Of a DNA stretch of 64,000 nucleotides, positions 49,230 through 61,859 are shown one piece after another. Source of the DNA: Cercis canadensis. Lineage: Eukaryota > Streptophyta > Magnoliopsida > Fabales > Fabaceae. The stretch lies in contig QAOA01003368.1 of NCBI GenBank assembly GCA_003255065.1, positions 1,051,321 through 1,115,320 on the forward strand, written 5' to 3'. Numbering within the stretch: the first letter of the stretch is position 1; each line of letters begins with the position of its first letter. The notes under the pieces were generated by a model, which saw only the letters and a list, made by a program, of their open reading frames with translations, made no database searches and was not told the origin of the DNA. Position numbers and translations under genes: made by a program.

Positions 49230-49590
49230 ATGAAGCTTGCCTTACCAAGCAAGATGGTTTTTCTGAGAGCATTCTTATTCATATGCTTCTTTTCATCATT
49301 GGCAATCCAAGGTATGTGTACCTGAAATTCTTCCCATCTTTTTCTCTCTAAACAGTTAATTATATAAAATAAATTATTTNAAAAGCATATATCTTGCTAC
49401 CTTGTTTCTGGCAAGAGAAGAATTCTGGAGTACTATAGATATGAAGCTTGCCTTACCAAGCAAGATGGTTTTTCTGAGAGCATTCTTATTCATATGCTTC
49501 TTTTCATCATTGGCAATCCAAGGTATGTGTACCTGAAATTCTTCCCATCTTTTTCTCTCTAAACAGTTAATTATATAAAATAAATTATTT
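49170..49590. repeat. False tandem duplication at contig join (N at 49380)
   Basis: Bases 49170-49379 and 49381-49590 are 210-base copies around one N with one substitution seen (GCTACTTTG/GCTACCTTG). The copies include the whole first exon of the peptide gene. Confidence 0.88.
49230..49311 (+). other. Duplicate of the peptide-gene first exon created by the contig overlap
   Basis: Identical in coding sequence to 49441-49522, with the same donor GTATGT. It is the other contig's copy of the same exon, so it should not be counted as a second gene or alternative first exon. Confidence 0.85.
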
Positions 49591-49874
49591 TTTAAATTAG
49601 AATATAGATGAAGAAACTGTTGTTGTAGTATCTTTTATGTGGCAAATCATTCTAGTTTGATAAAAGCTTCTTAATTTCTTCTATGTGTTTGTTTGTTTGT
49701 ATTTTTCATCTAGCATCTGCAAGAAATACCAAGATGGAGCCATATGGGTTTTATCATAGTCATTTGGTTCGTGATGATCGTGTTGAAGTGAAAGAAGAGG
49801 AGTACTATGGTGAAGGAGATTTGACCTCAATGGATTATGCTCCAACTCGAAAGAGAACACCGATCCACAACTAG
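49441..49874 (+). CDS. GOLVEN/RGF/CLEL peptide-hormone precursor, 80 residues
   Basis: Exons 49441-49522 and 49714-49874 join through a split Ala codon to 80 residues. Residues 1-30 form a signal peptide (MKLALPSKMVFLRAFLFICF, then an ASA-type cleavage site). The propeptide is acidic (VEVKEEEYYGEGD). The precursor ends exactly with DYAPTRKRTPIHN, the RGF/GLV/CLEL pattern: a DY tyrosine-sulfation site, a basic and proline centre and terminal P-I-H-N. In known plants such 13-residue peptides are sulfated by TPST, secreted and sensed by RGI/RGFR receptor kinases, controlling root meristem size, gravitropism or lateral roots. The terminal IHN is shared with the GLV1/GLV2-type members, though which Arabidopsis member is closest is not certain. 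An alternative start at Met9 would also leave a signal peptide. Confidence 0.88.
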
Positions 49875-51537
49875 ATACTGATGCCAAATTTGTTGAACTA
49901 GTGTTCTATTGTTATTTGTAACTGATTCTCCATGGATCTCTTGCTCTGCGAAATTATCATTTTATTGTCTAAAATGGTTTTATTAATGGAGGAGCAACTG
50001 GTATCAAAGCAAAACATAGTTTTCTTCCATTACTAAAATCATCTTACTCTAAGTGGTTGCATAATTAGAGAGTATGTTCGGTTTGCTTCTCTGATATAAT
50101 CTTGAGGCGTTTCTAGGCTTCTCTTCCTTTTATTTTTGTTTTTGAGAGGGAGCAAGCTATGTGGAAATTATTAAAAAAAAATACATATATAGTGCAATAA
50201 GCAATTTGAGAGCTAATAACCAAGTTCACACATTTGAGAGCTAAGAGAAACATAGTCCTTGATGGTATGTAGGGTGCATGCTACTCCTACGTACCCTTTT
50301 TTTCTTTAATTTGACAAAAAGATTATAGATTGAAGCTTTGTTCCTCTCTTTTGAAGGGAGAGAGGACACTATGTGGAAATCATGCAATTAATTAAGTTAT
50401 TATATGTGGATTAGGAGCTATTATATTCGAACTTCTCAGGTCCGATTTACCAGAAAAGGAGAAAATAAAGAAGCAATTTCAGAGTCATTACCGAGTTTAC
50501 AAAATTGGTATCTTGAACTCTTTGTTATAGCAAGTTCAAGTTAATTCCTTGAATATGTCATTTATTTCTTTAAAAATTTCAAATTAATTAGCTATGTGAA
50601 AAACTGAAGTTTGGACCCAGATTGTAACTGTTCATTAACAGATCAAGCTTATTTGAAGGCAGCCCCTCCCCCCAAGGACAAGAACAAGCTAGAAATGCAG
50701 ATTGGGGTGTTTGAGTCGGTATTATGTATAATTCTTTTTTTTTTTTTTTCAAAAAGTGAAAAGATATATTTCAAGTTTGTTAAACAACTACAAATCAGCA
50801 CATGGTTTTTTCGTTTTTAACAATTTTATTACCAAACATCATTTTTGTCATTATCGAATTATTGTTGTCACTATAGCACAAAAATTGATATCAGGAAGAA
50901 CTTAAGGTTACATTTAAATAAATCTTTAAATTGAAAGTTTTGACATTCATATATAATTTTCTTCCCTTAATTCATGATTACCATTTCAACCAAATACTAT
51001 GTGCTGTGTATTTTAAAATTACACCGATCTTAATTGTTATTTGAATCAAGATTAAAAATCTATTACTTCAAAGCTTCACCTACCTAAATTATTAGAAAAT
51101 TCAAATCTAAATTTCTATTTATAAATAAATATGTGCATCCAACTGCAACTTAAAGTTCGTTTTATGACTTTATCTTTAGATTATTGAGAGGTTGGGGAGA
51201 AAGTTCTGTCTCCCATTGTTTGTATTAGGGAGGGATGGTTCTATTTGGTGTACTGGGCCTTATCTTGTCCTACCATTCATTGTTTCGGCCTTCAATAATA
51301 GACATTTCTTACAACCTGCATCTAACAAATTAAGAAATGACCAAAAGGAAACAAGGGAGTAAAAGAATAGAAAGGACACCAACAACGTTGGGCCCAAAGT
51401 TTACTGTGATTTTAATACTAAACTGTAGAGCATAGGCTATATGCCAAGCATCATAGAAGAATGTAAACGAAAAAACAAAATAACGAAAGCATCAATACAA
51501 GAACCAGCTAACGTGCCTTATAGGAGTGCTTGCTTTC
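49875..51537. other. 3' UTR and AT-rich intergenic DNA
   Basis: No gene is supported. A short C/A-rich word near 50655-50700 (AAPPPKDKNK in one frame) might be a gene fragment but is too short to call. T-run at about 50730-50750. Confidence 0.4.
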
Positions 51538-51669
51538 TTATTCTTCTTTTTCTTTAGCTTAGGAGAGCACTTATTACTCGAAAAGGTTTAGGGAGAGTTT
51601 AAACCCTCAACCTAAGGTAGGTTGAACCTTTGGCTGAATAGTAATTCCAGTTAAGCTATGCTCTTTGGT
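51538..51669 (-). mobile_element. Candidate tRNA-derived SINE-like fragment, minus strand
   Basis: The minus strand has CATAGCTTAACTGGAATTAC, an A-box-like word resembling tRNA TAGCTCAACTGG, then AAAGGTTCAACC as the B box. The tail is A-rich (AAAGAAAAAGAAGAA). It is a third, different SINE-like type in the window. Confidence 0.45.
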
Positions 51670-53158
51670 CAGTGCTTGCTTGTTAATACTTGTTATGCTA
51701 CTACCCCAAACTTCTGTTTTAGGGTTAATTGTAAAACTCTCATGAATTAGAATGACCTAGCATAAGTCAAAACAATCAAACAATAATTAAGGTAGATAAA
51801 TTTTGCCAACAATAGAAATACTATTACACTTAACTTTTTTCAAAACCTTTTATGTATAACCTACTTTATGTCATTTATACTAATGTCTAATTGTTTTAAC
51901 TCACATTAAGTCATTATGATTCACGAGTGCTTCACAAAAAATCTAAAAACATGGGTTATTTTGGTCTAAAATGAGAGTCTTGAGAGAGGAAAAATAGTAA
52001 TACCCTTTACTTTTAAGAGTGGTAACAAAATAATTTCTTACTTGAAAATTTTCACAAATAAATAAGGACTACAAATTGTTTGCGTTAAAACAATAATGTA
52101 TATTTTATCCATTATCTTTACATTACCAGTAAGAAATCACCCTAAGTAATAAAGACATTTTTTCCATTAAAAATCTTCAATTTGAGTCTTAGCGCAAGTG
52201 AATTTACTCAAAAAACCGCACTCAATTTGGAGGTTGCAGAGATTGGAGAGGAGTCAGAGGACATCTATGCACAGTATTCAGCCACAACACTTTTTAAGAG
52301 ATTATTGAAGGGAAAATTATTCTCGAGTTTGAAATGTTAATTAGTGCTGATTCCTAGCAGGTGGGTCAAGTATTTGCGCTCTTTTTTATTTTAAAAATAT
52401 TTATCTAATTATGTAATTATTTTATTTCTATTCCGTATTTTTTAAGACGAAGATTATATATTTAAACACAATAATTATGTATTTTACACAATATAATAAC
52501 AAAATATTATGAATAGAGTAACTACGTAGTCCAAAGGCTGTGAAGCACCTTTTAAGAATTAGCAATAACATTCCCTACTCCAAAATAATTTTCTCATATA
52601 TTATTCAATATACGTTTCTTAAGACTTCGAAGTAGCGCTATTTAACAAAAGTGAGTTCACCCGGAACCACACTGATGTTTAGTGAATATCCTTTGGTATT
52701 GGGAGTATCTAATAATTTCTTGCGATTCCATGGGGCATTCTAGAAAGAAAACAACGTTATATCCAGTGTTTTTGAAAACTTTCTCATAATACATTATTAC
52801 ATATTTATAATGACTGTAGACCAAATTTAAATTTACAACTGATGGTGATGGAGATACATTTCAGATTTCCCAAACTTGTCAATTAATTTTATTTTTTCTG
52901 CTATTTGTAAACAACCTCAAATTAAGACACTAGCTTTTCATCGAACAGTTTTATTTGCCAAAAAAAAACTCAAGTGCAAGTTTGAACATCCTCCAAAGCC
53001 ATATGAAAATAAGAAAGAGAAGGCAATAATACAAGAAGGACTAAGTCCATAGTCCGTACACATAAGTTAAACAACCTTATTACCTTATCATACATGCACC
53101 ATAACCTCACAAATCTAACTAAACAACCTTATTACCTTATCATACATGCACCATGACC
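51670..53158. other. AT-rich intergenic DNA
   Basis: No gene or bounded element is recognised. The last ~120 bases contain a short direct repeat (AACAACCTTATTACCTTATC) in the probable 3' UTR of the minus-strand peroxidase. Confidence 0.45.
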
Positions 53159-55510
53159 TCACAAATCTAACAAGTCTTCCACCACTTGTTCCACTACAGA
53201 GGTCAAGGAGTCACTGCTACCCGAGTTCCTCACGGAGCAATTTGCGCGAATTTCACCTTGCGTTCCGGTCAACACGCTTAACTGACCCATTTTGAGCATA
53301 GCAGTCACAAAGTTTTCAAAGAACAAGCTTTGGTTCACAGCAAAGCTAGTCACAATTCCCTTTGTTCTTTTATCAGTGTATAAATCTTGGTCTGAAGTGA
53401 ACAATCCCTGGCGGTTCATGAGGTCAACATAGTACTTGTTATCGAACTTGTTGGGGCTTCGGATGTCTAACACGGTGGTGTTGTCTGTGGTATTGGTGGG
53501 GCAAGTGAGCTTGAGATTTTTGGCGAAGGTTTGGTCCATGACAGGATCTTGGTTAGGGTAGAGCCTGTTGGTGAAAGAGGTGCAGTGGCTGATGCCGATG
53601 GTGTGGCCACCGGAGAGGGAGACAACATCGGTGGGATTGAGGTTCTTGGTTGCAAGAGAGCTGAGGATAACACTGGCATTACTAGTTGATGCTGGCAGGT
53701 TAGCTAATGTGGCGTTTCTTGTGGCAAAGTTTAGGCCATCTCGCCTTCCCAACGGAATGTCATATTCTGGTCCTCCTGACTGCAATATAAAAAAAAAACA
53801 ACTATATTATGAAAATTTAATGAACTCTTTACATTGATTAACTTAATTTTTTTTCTATTAAATGTAAAACAGAAGTTAAGAGCGTATGTTTCATATATAG
53901 TTTTAGATCCGCAGCCCTAATAGTGAGAAGTCTCACTTGCACCTTTACCCTTTTTTGCAGTCCAATGGGAATCAGCAGTAGCACTAATATATGTTTTGAT
54001 GAGGAACTTTACAAAACCAATTACTGTAGCAACTTTTTTATTGAATAATGTACGTATAATCACATGGCTGAAACTAAAAGCTAGAATTTCATAATGCCAA
54101 TTACACCTTTTGTTTGACATAAAGTAATGATCTTTGTTTTGCTCCCTTTTTCAGTAGCACTTTAAAGCAACCAGCCGAAAGGGAGACCAAACACACACCC
54201 CAAGAAAAGAAAATATTTCTGTATGGCACCTAAGATGGGTGGAATTAAAAGCTAGAATCTCATAGTGAAAGACTCATAGTATTAATTAGTAGCTAGAAGT
54301 AGCAAATAGTACATACCAGGAAAACAGCATCACGAGCAGCAAGGGCAGTGATATCAGCACAGGAAACGACTCTTCCACAGCTCTTGTGGACACGAGCCCT
54401 GAGATCGTTTATGATCTCAAAAGCCTTTGCTCTTAAGGTCAAGTTTGGAGGCGCATCCTGCTCACTTGGCCCACTCGCTGATCCATCCAGCAATACCGAT
54501 CCGTCACAACCCTGCATTTTTATGAATATTCATTAACTATATATCCACTTTATTCACTAACCTCTACTATCTAATCCACTTTCTTAAAACAGAAATTTAT
54601 AATTAAGAAACTCAAATAAAAATATAATTAAGTAAATTTCATTTCACTTTAGTTTATGACTAATTGCCATTTATAATTTTACATGGCTAATAGTTATCAT
54701 GTTTTTAGTATTCACTGATCATATAAAACCTACAAAAATTATTGTTCAATTACTAAAATAAAATAAATTGTAATTTAAAACTCACTTAAATTTTTGTTTA
54801 TTTGAATATATTTATAATAATTCTCTCAAGTATTAAATCAAATTATTACTTGAATTTTTTTTTAAAAAAATAGTAGTTTGTTATTTAATGAATATTCATA
54901 CACAAAAATACAAATTGAAAAACCCAGTTTATTAATTTGATGTTCATGGAGGTCAATTGACCCAAAAGGTCAAGTCAACCTTTTAGAAAAATCTCAAGAG
55001 GTTAGCTTAAACTTCAAGGCTTGATCTCAATGAACTAAGTCTATGAATTCAAAAATCAAAATCAGACGTCCTCCAACTTTTCAACTCCACGCTAGTACCA
55101 AATTCCATATAATTTTTTACCAGTTAATGAGAAAAATAAAAGGACTGGGCCAATTTTAAATTTTAGTCCGAAATTAAGCTGCATAGTATCATTATAATGT
55201 GTTTACATTTTCAGAAAAACAAAAAGAATAAAAAAAAGTAGAAGCAATAATGTGATTTATTTACCTGAACAAAGCAATCATGGAAATGAAGCCTGAGCAA
55301 GCCAGCAGCTTGGCCAATGTCTTCCTTGAATACCTTCTTGAGCTGAGTTCTTATGATAGATTCAAGCTTAGGACAGTTTGATTTATAGAAGCTCCATGAG
55401 AGTCCCTTCACTATAGGGACATCGTTTGCTGCCTGTGTGTAAGCAAAAAGAAGTGAAGAGAAGAGAAGACAGGAGATGAGAAGAGCACCTGTAGTTGTAC
55501 TTCTACCCAT
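53159..55510 (-). CDS. Class III secretory peroxidase, PRX12-like (tandem copy 1)
   Basis: Minus-strand exons 55510-55265, 54511-54317 and 53779-53159 join at phase 0 to 353 residues. Residues 1-28 form a signal peptide (LLISCLLFSSLLFAYTQA). Distal Arg73 and His77 lie in RLHFHDCFVQ, followed by GCDGSVLLDG. VVSLSGGHTIG holds proximal His206. The Cys pattern and the Ca-binding GCDGS loop are intact, so the enzyme should be active on phenolics with H2O2 in the apoplast or cell wall. Overall it closely resembles Arabidopsis PRX12. Two introns are kept of the usual three. A TATA box (TATAAATA, + 55552-55559) sits 42 bases upstream of the ATG, implying a very short leader. It forms a tandem pair with the gene at 58996-61806. 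Confidence 0.96.
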
Positions 55511-55551
55511 TATGATCTGTATCTACCTCTTCGCTTGTTAGGCAATGACTT

Positions 55552-55559
55552 TATTTATA
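55552..55559 (-). promoter_or_regulatory. TATA box of the first peroxidase gene
   Basis: TATAAATA on the minus strand. The same CTATAAATAA decamer occurs at the equivalent place in the second peroxidase, which supports shared ancestry of the promoters. Confidence 0.7.
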
Positions 55560-58500
55560 GAGAGACCGACAAACGTACATGAGACATGTGTTTGTTTCCT
55601 GGACCTTTCTCTCATTGCTTTGCTTTATCGAAAATGGCTTTGGGCAGTTGAGGTTTTTGGACTTTTGGTTCCTACAATGACTTTGATGGGCTGCTCTTTG
55701 TTTGCCACAAACTAATGGATAAGCGAGTTTAAAAACAAAAATAATGTTTGCACTGGAGTTATAAAACAGAAATATGTTGGATTCACACTTAAAAACTGGT
55801 AAGAAATTTGAGTTTTATTTAAGTTCAACTTGATGTAATTTATATTTGTATATACTTTTAGATATGTGTGGTTACATTTTGTAAAAAGAGTGGATTAGGT
55901 ATAAAAAATTGGAGTCATACAAAAAAAAATGTGGACAAAAAATGTACATTTATAAATGTGTAGAAAACAAAAATTATTTAAAACTGATAAATTTATAAAT
56001 TACATATATATAATAAAATTTAAATGCAAAGAATACTAGTTAATTTTGAATTCAAAGAACACTACATAATTTATGCAACAAAAATTGGGGACAAAAAATT
56101 CCGTACATATTATTATCTACTTGAAAAAACGAATATTCACTTTCTAGAAAAATAAAAGAATATAGAAAAGTATGTGAAAGGAAAGCGAAATACCAGCGTG
56201 TGGTAACCACATCCCCTTGGGTTGACAGTTTTGAATAGTGCAAGTGGGTGGGAAAAAGAATGGTTGAAGAGAGTGACAATTTACAAATGTTGCAGGCAGT
56301 AGGCACCGTCAAAGATGAAGGATAAGCCATCTGTACTTTCTCAATCAAACTTGGTGGCCACGCCCATGACATTTGCCCTTATCGCCTTATCTAACTTGCA
56401 ATTTGACCATTTATGATTTCATTTATTGTAAATTTAATTTCGTACTTGATCGAATTAATTAGATGGTTACTAAAATTATTTTTAAAATTTGTATATTTTG
56501 TATTTAAACCTGAAATTATAACTAAAAATAAAATACTTGAAAGGGCTAATTGTCTTTTTTGTATTTTTTAGGTTAAGATATATCAGGATCTTACTTCCCT
56601 GTCCTTTAGATGATGAATAAGGAAACTATCCAAAGCATTTTAAGGAATAGTACGTGGAACTAATATTAAAATTATGAGAATTTTATTATATTACATGAGT
56701 ATATCATATTATATTGATATGATAATCATACATAATTTTTATATTTTATTAGATATAAAAATAATTTCTTATTTTTTCAAACAAATTTGAAAACAATTAA
56801 CTTATACACACATTATTTATATATTAATTATTCTCGTATAATATACCACATCACATAAATAAAAAAAATATATATAAAAAACCTCCTTAAAATTAACAAT
56901 TCAGTCGTAAAGACATTAATTAAAATCACTTGCATGCTTTAGAGAGTTAAATAAAAGCTCTTAGGGTTTAAGAATTAGATATAAATCATGTGTCCAAATT
57001 TCTCTAGATATAAATCATGTGTTCAAAAATATAAAATTATTTTTGAACTAATAATTTAAGTTTTTAAGAAAATTAATTTTTTAACATGATATTTAAGTTT
57101 TTTTGACCAAATGATCAACTTAAGCTTTTAAAAAAAGATGATTCAGGATGATTCATAAATCTAGATGTAGCACATCCTTGCTCGAAATATTTAATTTAGT
57201 TGTCTGCTTAGTAATTAATACCTTTTCTTTTCATAATGGGTTTAGATTTAATGTCCATTGCCACTTGCAATAAATTTACTATTCTTTTTCTCTATTTGAA
57301 CTTTGAAATCCAACATTGTTTACGGATCCTCGTTGCCTTTTCTTTTTTGTTCACCAAAAATATCATTACCCTTTGAATTGTTCAGATTCCAAGTTGAAAT
57401 TAACCCTGGTTTATGTATAGTAACAAAAATTTGACCTTATCCTTCTTCAAATCCATTGCACTGTGTCACTTTTTTTTTTGTTTTTTTTTGGGATGATTCC
57501 ACTGCTGTGTGATTTTCCTTAAGAAAAATATGTTTGTGTGCATCAAAACAAAAGAGCATAATTTTACCAGAGACATCAAGCAGTCCAAATGCAACCAGAT
57601 AATATGTTCTTTGAAATAAATGCAAGGATATTCAATGCATGCAGCCCAATAGTAAATACTTTTAACTTTTTGTTCTTTCCTCTTGTTTTACTTTTAATTT
57701 TTATCTATCCACCTACTCTTCTTTCTAGTAGATATTTTGTTTTTTGTTTGGGGCACTTTCTAACAGATTCTTTCTTTAGTTCACCATCATTCATCAACAT
57801 GCTAATAACGATAACCCTACTTTTAAATATTAGAAAGTTATTATCAAATATATTTGCTTCAAATAATTTTTTCCGAATCATGTGCTTTAGCCACCTGCTA
57901 ACATGCATGTACATATATGCCCTACGTGTTACTGAATAAAATGTTTTTATAAGAATCTTTGTACCAATAATATTTGTCTATATAATATATTAGCAAATGG
58001 ATGATATAAACTACTTAAGGTGATTCTTCCCCAGCTACCTGATGTGGAGGAGAGGCTAATCATGAAAGACATAATCTATTCCCTTTACTTTTCTATAGTT
58101 TCTTTCAATTACAAACTCAGGGAGTGTTGGTATGAAACTGAAGAATATCAACTTCTTCCACCATCTGCAGATACGAATTAATTCATCCACTTGTGCCATC
58201 AACTTGTCTCCTTCCACTATTTAACTGCATTCAATATTTTAACTTTTGGTACTAACACTTTTTGACAGCAAAAATCATGAATTTTACTTAGTAAATTTTT
58301 TTAAAAGTTTCTTATTCCATTACTTTTCAAAATTAGGCACAGGTAAATTTTTTTTCAAAATTTATATGGTTAAAACTATAAAATAGTAAAAAAATTTACA
58401 TTTTCCGAAAGTTAATTTAACGTACTATTAACCATTCTGATTGTAGAATCTTTCCCAACATTTAATATTTTTAAGAATTTGTAATTTGTAATACTCATAG

Positions 58501-58995
58501 TAGTTAGTTTTTACCAAATACTTTATTCATTATTATGTAACCGACATAGTTTTTTTTTTTTTTTTTTTTTTTTGATAAACCAAATAGTTATAATCACATA
58601 TTTACCAAATAATATGTTATACCAGCGTCAATTGGATCGAAGCCATATGTATAGTATTTATGCATATAAAGAGGTAAAATAAATTAAATGATTAAAAATA
58701 TAATATTAAAGCAAAATTAAATAATCATAAACAGGGAAAAATAGAGAAACGAGATGAATGTAAAACAAAGTGAGCAAGCGAAGCTCAAATTCATCCTCAC
58801 GCAGTAAGATCTTTATTACACAGTTCACACACAAGACAAGCAACAAAGAAAAAGTTAGAGCATCCATATCCCCCAAAATCTTAAAACAGTTCTTGTTGTG
58901 TTGCTACTAGCAAACGCAACAAGAACTCCCTATTTAACTTCGTAGCAACACAAGAAGAATTCCCTAACTCATAAACCTAAATAACATAACCTTTA
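55560..58995. other. Spacer between the peroxidase genes
   Basis: AT-rich with T-runs (57471-57489, 58550-58573). Reading frames at 56052-56372 and 57589-57939 show no domain. A dispersed repeat lies at 56675-56888. The end of the spacer (58790-58995) is the likely 3' UTR of the second peroxidase. Confidence 0.5.
56675..56888. repeat. Dispersed AT-rich repeat, copy 1 (pair with 59648-59860)
   Basis: About 214 bases align along their full length with 59648-59860. Shared words include ATGAGTATAT, GATAATCATAC/GACAATCATAC and TAATTTTTATATTTTATTA. It is probably a MITE family; no terminal duplication was resolved. Confidence 0.6.
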
Positions 58996-61806
58996 TCAGT
59001 ACTGAGCGAATTCTACCACCTCTTCCACCACAGACGTCAAGAAAGATTTGCTATTAGTGACAGAACACTTTGCACGAATTTCCCCTTGGTTTCCGGTCAA
59101 GACACTCAACTGGCTAAGCTTAATCATAGCATTAACAAACTTCTCAAAGAATAGGTTCTGGTTCACAGCAAAGCTTTGAACAATTGGCTTTGTTCTTGGA
59201 TCAGTGAACAAGTCCTGGTCCGAGGTGAACACACCCTGGCGGTTGAGAAGATCAACGTAGTACTTGTTGTCGAACAGGTTAGGGGTTCGGAGGTCCAAAT
59301 CGGCGGTGTTGGGAGAGCTTGCATTTGGGCAAATGGCTCTCAGATTGTTAGCAAGGGTTTGGTCAATGGTGGGGTCTTGGACGGGGGAGAGCCTCCTGAA
59401 GAAAGTGCCACAGTGGCCCCTGCCGAAGGTGTGGGCGCCGGAGAGAGCAACCACGTCGGTGGCATCGAACTTTTTGTCTCCCATTTGGCGGAGGATGACG
59501 GTGGTGTTGCTAGACGGTGATGGAAGATTACTTGTTTCAGCCACGTTGAAGGTTAGGCCGTCGCGTCTTCCTAGTGGCACCGGGAAGTCAGGGCCTCCGG
59601 TCTGAAAAAAAAATGCTTTACTATTGTAGAAAAAAAATTATTTTTACGGGAATTCTATGATACTATATGAGTATATTATACTATATTGACGTGACAATCA
59701 TACGTAATTTTTATATTTTATTAAATATAAATATAATTTATTTTATTTTTTTAAATAAATTTAAAAATAGTTAACTTATACACTTGTTATTCATATTTTG
59801 ACTAATTTCATATAATATGACATATTACATAAATATTAAAAATATCTAAAAAACTTCCTTATTTTTAGTATTTTTTGTTATAACTTTAAGTATAAACATG
59901 AAATTTACCAATTTTAAGAATAAATTTCATATCAATCCGTTATAAGTCATTTGGTAAATGATAAATTTTTTTAGCTATATTAAGTTTTGTGTGATAAATT
60001 CATTAAATCAAGTTAAACTTAAATTTTTTAGCTATTTTCTTATGCTAATTACGTAGCATTTAAGTTCACATATTTTTGTAAATTTAGAGATATGGTTCCA
60101 CTTGAATTTAAAATGCCACTTGAAAATGGCTTTAGAGACAACTTGAACATGATTTCAATTTACCTTGTTCTCGTGCTTGATTATACTAATCTTTTTGTTT
60201 TTTAATATGTACGATAAGGTGAATTATCGCCTTTACCCAAAAGGATCTATAAGTAATCATGTGGATTTCATAAGTAAATGTTCATATTCCTTGAAAGGAA
60301 GCGAGTATAATACTTTTCCGTTTTAATTATTCTAGGGAGGATAAGGTGCAAAAGATGTTTTGATTTGTTCATTGTTTAGTAATTTATCTACATACTTTAG
60401 GAGTAGGACCACTACCCCATTAATAATGGCCAAGTGGTTCAGTCTCTTTGATAACTTTTTACTTGTCCAAAGCGGAATGGGTAATATACATATATAGATC
60501 ACATGGATAAGAGTAACTAATAGTATAATCATACCATGCCATGCCATAGAGCCACATTATGACATTAATAACTAAGCATGATTGAGTTCTTTACTCTCTT
60601 TTTTTCCTCCTTTGTTTTTATTTCCGTTTTAGCTTTTTGCTATCTTTTTTTTTTTTTTTTTACTTAATTAGTTCATAGATGGACTCAAATTAATAATAAT
60701 TTAAATAATTTTAAGTTTAAATTTTATGAGAGGACAAAGGTAGATTTTATTACCCAAGAAGCCAAGTATTTTTCTAGAGGTTAAATAGTAGTGGTGATTG
60801 TGGTTAAGAGTTTGAGATTTAGTGAAAGCATTATAAAGAGAGAATAAATCGTAATTACTCTTATTCTTGAATAATATTAGTCTCACGTCTAATTAAATAA
60901 AATATAAATACTCATGATATTAACAAAAAAAAATAATAATGGTGATGATTACATAACTTTGAAATACAAAAACTAATATAACTAAATAAAAATAGTTGCA
61001 TTTTAGGATGTCTCTAATTTCTTTTATTTTTAAATGAAGAAAAAATTATCTATACAATTATGGAAGTTTATATCCCTCCCAAGGAAGTTTCAATCCCTCT
61101 AACGATAATATAAGTAGCATTACTCATTTAAATAAGTAAATTAAGTAAAGAATATAGGATCATTTTAGAAGGTTAAAAAAGAAAACAAAGAAGAAAAGGA
61201 TAGAGTGAAGGAATGAAATTACCAAGAAAACAGCATCACGTGCAGCTAGAGCAGTAATATCAGCACAAGAGACTACCCTTCCACACTGCTGTTGGATAAG
61301 AGCCCGAAGGACTTCAATGGTTTTCAGTGCCTCAGGCCTCAATGTTTGGTTGGGTCTTGTCTCCTTCTCCCCTGGATTATCAGGTGTTCCATCCAACAAT
61401 ACCGATGCATCGCATCCCTAATCAAATCAACATAGCACAAACACTTTTCATCAAATATAACCATCTATAACTCAATTTTTTATTTTATTTTATTTTTGTT
61501 TGCATGTACACATTAATTACTTTAATGAAAACGACATAAACTTACTTGAACAAAGCAGTCATGAAAGAAAATACGTAGTATGCCAGCAGCTTGCCCAATG
61601 TCGAGCTTGAACACATTTCTGAGATGGTTTCTAACTATGGTTTCAAGGTTAGGACAGTTTGGTTGATAGAAAGTCCATGACAGACCCTTAACAATAGGAG
61701 GCTTGGCTTGTGCCTCAGAGGCATGGAAGTGGGAAGCTAATATAAGTGAAGAAATCAAAAGCGAAGAGTACAAAGAAGGAGAGGTACTAGCACTAGCCCT
61801 CGCCAT
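58996..61806 (-). CDS. Class III secretory peroxidase, PRX12-like (tandem copy 2)
   Basis: Minus-strand exons 61806-61546, 61417-61223 and 59601-58996 join at phase 0 to 353 residues. The start at 61806 (MARASASTSPSLYSS) is preferred over an in-frame ATG at 61848, which lies only a few bases from the TATA box and so upstream of the expected transcription start. A signal peptide ends near residue 34. Distal Arg78 and His82 lie in LRIFFHDCFVQ; the usual His two before the catalytic one is Phe80. Proximal His209 lies in VALSGAHTFGRGHC. GCDASVLLDGTPDNPGEKE is the substrate/Ca loop. Exon structure matches the first copy exactly, showing tandem duplication, but the sequences have diverged clearly. 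Expected role: apoplastic phenolic oxidation. Confidence 0.95.
59648..59860. repeat. Dispersed AT-rich repeat, copy 2, in intron 2 of the second peroxidase
   Basis: Full-length relative of 56675-56888, inserted in the 1.6-kb second intron. It starts GGGAATTCTATGATACTATA in this copy. It partly explains why this intron is longer than in the first peroxidase. Confidence 0.6.
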
Positions 61807-61851
61807 CTTTGGTTTCTTTGAGTGTGAATTGAGAACACCGAGTACCATTGT

Positions 61852-61859
61852 TATTTATA
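61852..61859 (-). promoter_or_regulatory. TATA box of the second peroxidase gene
   Basis: TATAAATA on the minus strand, 46 bases before the chosen ATG. It decides the start: transcription about 30 bases downstream (near 61828) would exclude the ATG at 61848. Confidence 0.7.

Noticed and set aside
61807..61848. Extended N-terminus of the second peroxidase from the ATG at 61848
   Set aside because: The ATG is about 4 bases from the TATA box, so it would not be in the mRNA; the shorter form gives a normal signal peptide.
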